From: Paenibacillus xylanexedens
Lineage (GTDB): Bacteria; Bacillota; Bacilli; Paenibacillales; Paenibacillaceae
Reading direction: 5' to 3'
DNA: 64,000 bases
Assembly: GCF_007680605.1 (NCBI RefSeq)
Contig: NZ_VEIO01000005.1
Coordinates: 1-64,000 of the forward strand
Part shown: positions 61,609-64,000 of the stretch, one piece after another
Position numbering within the stretch: the first letter of the stretch is position 1
Layout: the number at the start of each line of letters is the position of its first letter
Notes under the pieces: model-generated
Told to the model about the DNA's origin: nothing
The model's database searches: none
What the model saw: only the letters and a program-made list of their open reading frames with translations
Translations under genes and position numbers: made by a program

Positions 61609-62445
61609 TTATTCTGCCTTTAACAGGATCGATTCAATGAACAATTTAAGCTCCTGGCTTGTTGCGTTCAGATGGTCAATGATCTCGCTGAACTCCGTTA
61701 CAAGTTCAGATTGTGCATTGCTGGACTGCGTAATAGAAGTAATCTCCTGTTCCATCTGCTGAATGGAGGACTGCACATCCTTGAGGGAGCGTTCAATATT
61801 CACCGTCGCCTCTTTCGTTCCGGTGGACAATTTACGCACTTCAGCTGCAACTACGCCGAACCCGGCACCTGCCGCGCCCGCACGCGCGGCTTCAATGGCT
61901 GCATTCAGGCCAAGCAAATTCGTCTGTTCCGATACTTCACGAATAAATACGGCAACTTTATTGACCTCACCGGAGTTCTTCACAGCGAGTCGTGTGTTGT
62001 CCAAAATTTGCGTAGACGAAGCAGTTAGTTGTTCGGACTGTGCAGCAACGGTCTGCACCATCTCTGATAACCTGCCGCTGATGCCTGTAATCAGGTCGGT
62101 AAAGTGCTCCAGTTTTTCTTCGTTTTGAAGTGAAAAACCTATAGCAAGCGTTCCTGCAATCTTTCCTTCATCATCATAAAGCGGAGTGGCGGACGAAATA
62201 ATGGGTGTGCCGTAAAATTTGGCGTCAATGCGATTGGCTGAGGTCTCGCCATGCACGAGTGCCCGGCGCAGTGTAGGGTCTTCAAGAGAGATCGGATCTC
62301 CGGCTCTGATGCCAAGATCAAGCTCGTTGCTGGGAACGTAATACCAGAACTTCTCGGTATCGGTAACGGCAATCATGATATCGTGTTCTTTCAGCATAAT
62401 TTTAAAATAAGGACTTGCTGCAGTGAGTGCTTCTACGATGTTCAA
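61609..62445 (-). CDS. Soluble methyl-accepting chemotaxis-type receptor
   Basis: The 278-residue protein lacks membrane helices. An N-terminal sensing region of about 110 residues (KFWYYVPSNELDLGIRAGDPI, FYGTPIISSATPLYDDEGKIAGTLAIGF, PAS/Cache-like) precedes a short signalling domain with the conserved tip (FIREVSEQTNLLGLNAAIEAARAGAAGAGFGVVAAEVRKLS, seen in pieces). It resembles Bacillus YfmS-type cytoplasmic receptors that act on CheA/CheW. The start is a TTG with CAGGAG ten bases upstream. A terminator follows. The signal sensed is unknown. Confidence 0.92.
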   Translation of the reverse strand: MNIVEALTAASPYFKIMLKEHDIMIAVTDTEKFWYYVPSNELDLGIRAGDPISLEDPTLRRALVHGETSANRIDAKFYGTPIISSATPLYDDEGKIAGTLAIGFSLQNEEKLEHFTDLITGISGRLSEMVQTVAAQSEQLTASSTQILDNTRLAVKNSGEVNKVAVFIREVSEQTNLLGLNAAIEAARAGAAGAGFGVVAAEVRKLSTGTKEATVNIERSLKDVQSSIQQMEQEITSITQSSNAQSELVTEFSEIIDHLNATSQELKLFIESILLKAE

Positions 62446-62624
62446 TAAGTTCAGCTCCTGTAGTGTGTGTGTATATCATCTGGGTGTATACTATACATCG
62501 TCAGATCGATTAGCAAAATTTAGGCCTGAAAAGGGCATAACGTCTATTACATTTTTTTGAAGCATTTGAATCAAGGGAGGAGAAATATGTCGCCAACATA
62601 GGCATTTATCATCAAACAACACAA

Positions 62625-62660
62625 AAAACAGACGGGAACCTGGGGTTCTCGTCTGTTTTA
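62625..62660 (-). terminator. Terminator after moaA
   Basis: AAAACAGACG pairs with CGTCTGTTTT around a GAAC/GTTC inner stem; A- and T-runs on both sides make it work for the leftward moaA transcript. Confidence 0.8.
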
Positions 62661-62718
62661 TTCATAAATCATGCTGCGTACTGCGACTGTTTAAAATAAA
62701 TCGTGTTATGTTTTCCTT

Positions 62719-63720
62719 TTATCCACCGATCTGAGACATACGTCGTACCGTCGGTGTGTGGGATTGCATTTTTTTCTCCAGCGCCAGCGCCATTTCATGA
62801 TTTTTCGGTTTGGTACCGAGTGCTTTCAGGAAAAGTGCGGCCATCGCGTCGGGATCATCTACATAGCGGCGAACATTGTACTCATCTGACCAATACAGAC
62901 AAGCCTTGATATGTCCGTCCGCTGTAAGGCGTAGCCGATTACAGTTATCACAGAAATGGTCACTGACCGGATGAATAAGACCAAATGTGCCTTGGGAGCC
63001 TGCGATTTTCATATTACGTGATGGGCCATTCCCGGCAGGGCCTTCGGTATTCTCGACCGTCCAGCCAGCTTCGGCGCATACATCTGTTACGGCCTCCAGC
63101 GGCAGATACGATTGGCGCCAGGAGTCGGAAGCCTGCCCGATTGGCATGTATTCAATGAATCGCACATGTAGCGGCTGATCGATCGTCATAGCAATGAAAT
63201 CCTTAATTTCGTCATCATTAATGCCTTTCATGAGCACGACATTCAGCTTGATCGGTGCCAGGCCCACCGCGGTAGCTGCCTCGATACCCTTCAGCACCTT
63301 ATTCACATCTCCACCGCGTGTGATCATAGAGAATCGGTCAGCATGCAGGGAGTCCAGGCTAATATTAATGCGGTTCAGCCCCGCATCCTTCAAAGCCTGA
63401 GCCTGTTTGTCCAGCAACAAGGCATTCGTGGTCAATGCAATGTCTTCGATGCCATCAATGGCAGAGATCATGCCCACAAGTTTATGCAAATCCTTACGTA
63501 CCAGTGGTTCTCCCCCCGTGAGCCGAACCTTGCGCATGCCCATCGGGGCGAGCACTTTCAGGACTTCCGTAATTTCTTCATAACTCATAATTTCGTCATG
63601 CGGAGCAAACTCCATGCCTTCCGCGGGCATACAGTAGACACAACGCAGATTGCAGCGGTCCGTAACGGAAATACGGATGTAGTCATGTATGCGGCCAAAT
63701 GAATCCTGAAGCAGTTCCAT
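62719..63720 (-). CDS. moaA: GTP 3',8-cyclase (molybdenum cofactor synthesis)
   Basis: The 333-residue radical SAM enzyme catalyses the first step of molybdopterin synthesis, converting GTP to the cyclic dehydro intermediate. The N-terminal [4Fe-4S] motif is CNLRCVYCMP, the C-terminal second cluster is in FCDNCNRLRLT with a later cysteine (KACLYW), and the protein ends in Gly-Gly (RRMSQIGG) as is usual for MoaA. The ATG at 63720 has AAAGGG eight bases upstream; an in-frame GTG at 63729 overlaps that site. MobA in this window and the molybdopterin enzyme at 25926 use the same pathway. It is followed by a terminator. Confidence 0.96.
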   Translation of the reverse strand: MELLQDSFGRIHDYIRISVTDRCNLRCVYCMPAEGMEFAPHDEIMSYEEITEVLKVLAPMGMRKVRLTGGEPLVRKDLHKLVGMISAIDGIEDIALTTNALLLDKQAQALKDAGLNRINISLDSLHADRFSMITRGGDVNKVLKGIEAATAVGLAPIKLNVVLMKGINDDEIKDFIAMTIDQPLHVRFIEYMPIGQASDSWRQSYLPLEAVTDVCAEAGWTVENTEGPAGNGPSRNMKIAGSQGTFGLIHPVSDHFCDNCNRLRLTADGHIKACLYWSDEYNVRRYVDDPDAMAALFLKALGTKPKNHEMALALEKKMQSHTPTVRRMSQIGG

Positions 63721-63854
63721 GCAGACCACCCTTTCAACGGTTCAGATTGGAAATCTTCTATAGAAAATGATACGACAATTGTAAAAGCAACAGTTGCATC
63801 AAATTTTAGCTATTTCTCCAATCCGCGTCAATGATGACGTCCCGTGATAGCAAT

Positions 63855-64000
63855 TTAGGCAGGCTGATTCAATTGAAATTGGCCAACGACTTGCTGCAGG
63901 AACAGGGTAATGGCCTCCACATCATGAGAGGATTGCTGAACCTTCAACATATCCCGGATCAATGCCAGCATCTCCGCTTCAACCTCGGCAGAGGTCACCC
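63855..64000 (-). CDS. 3' end of a gene running out of the window
   Basis: The last 48 codons of a leftward frame (ending QFQLNQPA then TAA) enter from the right edge. The visible part is helical with many Glu, Leu and Gln. It has no motif I recognise, and the family cannot be named. The start lies outside the window, unless the GTG near the edge is used, in which case it would be a very short protein. The 134-base gap to moaA shows only the moaA promoter region. Confidence 0.55.
   Translation of the reverse strand, partial: VTSAEVEAEMLALIRDMLKVQQSSHDVEAITLFLQQVVGQFQLNQPA

Overview
The window looks like a chromosomal segment of a Paenibacillus or close relative (Firmicutes, Bacillales). The reasons are strong AGGAGG-type ribosome binding sites, frequent TTG/GTG starts, balanced GC content, a YesM/YesN-type two-component pair, an AraC regulator fused to a siderophore-binding domain, GH94 and GH42 carbohydrate enzymes, and dispersed hairpin repeats. 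This is inference from gene content, as no rRNA marker is present. I see no tRNA, rRNA, CRISPR array, transposase or prophage.

Layout. 1-1112 is gene-free and carries a dispersed inverted-repeat family. 1113-2666 is a DEAD-box RNA helicase with a long Arg/Gly-rich tail. 3585-19622 is the most unusual block. It encodes two leftward membrane proteins (one only 49 residues) and a rightward series: a secreted VWA protein, a large tubulin/FtsZ-like protein, an unknown 857-residue protein, a membrane VWA protein, an unknown 230-residue protein, a zinc-ribbon GTPase and a membrane-anchored protein resembling GTPase-associated protein 1. Together they look like a GTPase/tubulin-centred envelope or conflict system with no established function. 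19953-21922 is a Fur-controlled siderophore ATPase and FhuF-like reductase, followed by glutathione peroxidase. 22776-27992 is a redox/formate block: NADH oxidase with three Rex/Fnr-like palindromes, a formate/nitrite channel with a fourth, and a molybdopterin oxidoreductase. 28157-30549 holds an MFS transporter and a methyltransferase behind a leader hairpin. 30689-33440 is a siderophore-binding lipoprotein and its Btr-like regulator, with a Fur box.

33808-38596 is a LacI-type regulator and a 1132-residue GH94-like phosphorylase sharing identical operators. 38715-47951 is mixed: a MerR-methyltransferase fusion, two GNATs, an atypical SDR, a secreted repeat protein, a DUF2164 protein, glutaminyl-tRNA synthetase and an MFS permease. 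48148-58844 begins with MobA, then a sugar locus: an AraC regulator, a GH42 beta-galactosidase, a YesM/YesN two-component pair and a sugar ABC importer without its own ATPase. 59084-64000 holds a divergent MocR regulator and LysE exporter, a soluble chemoreceptor, MoaA and the 3' end of one more gene.

Functional links. MobA and MoaA supply the cofactor used by the molybdopterin oxidoreductase. The Fur-boxed ATPase could serve the binding protein 10 kb away. Two non-coding repeat families stand out: three copies of a 152-193 bp multi-hairpin element with compensatory base changes, and three sites of a TAACGATC inverted-repeat family.
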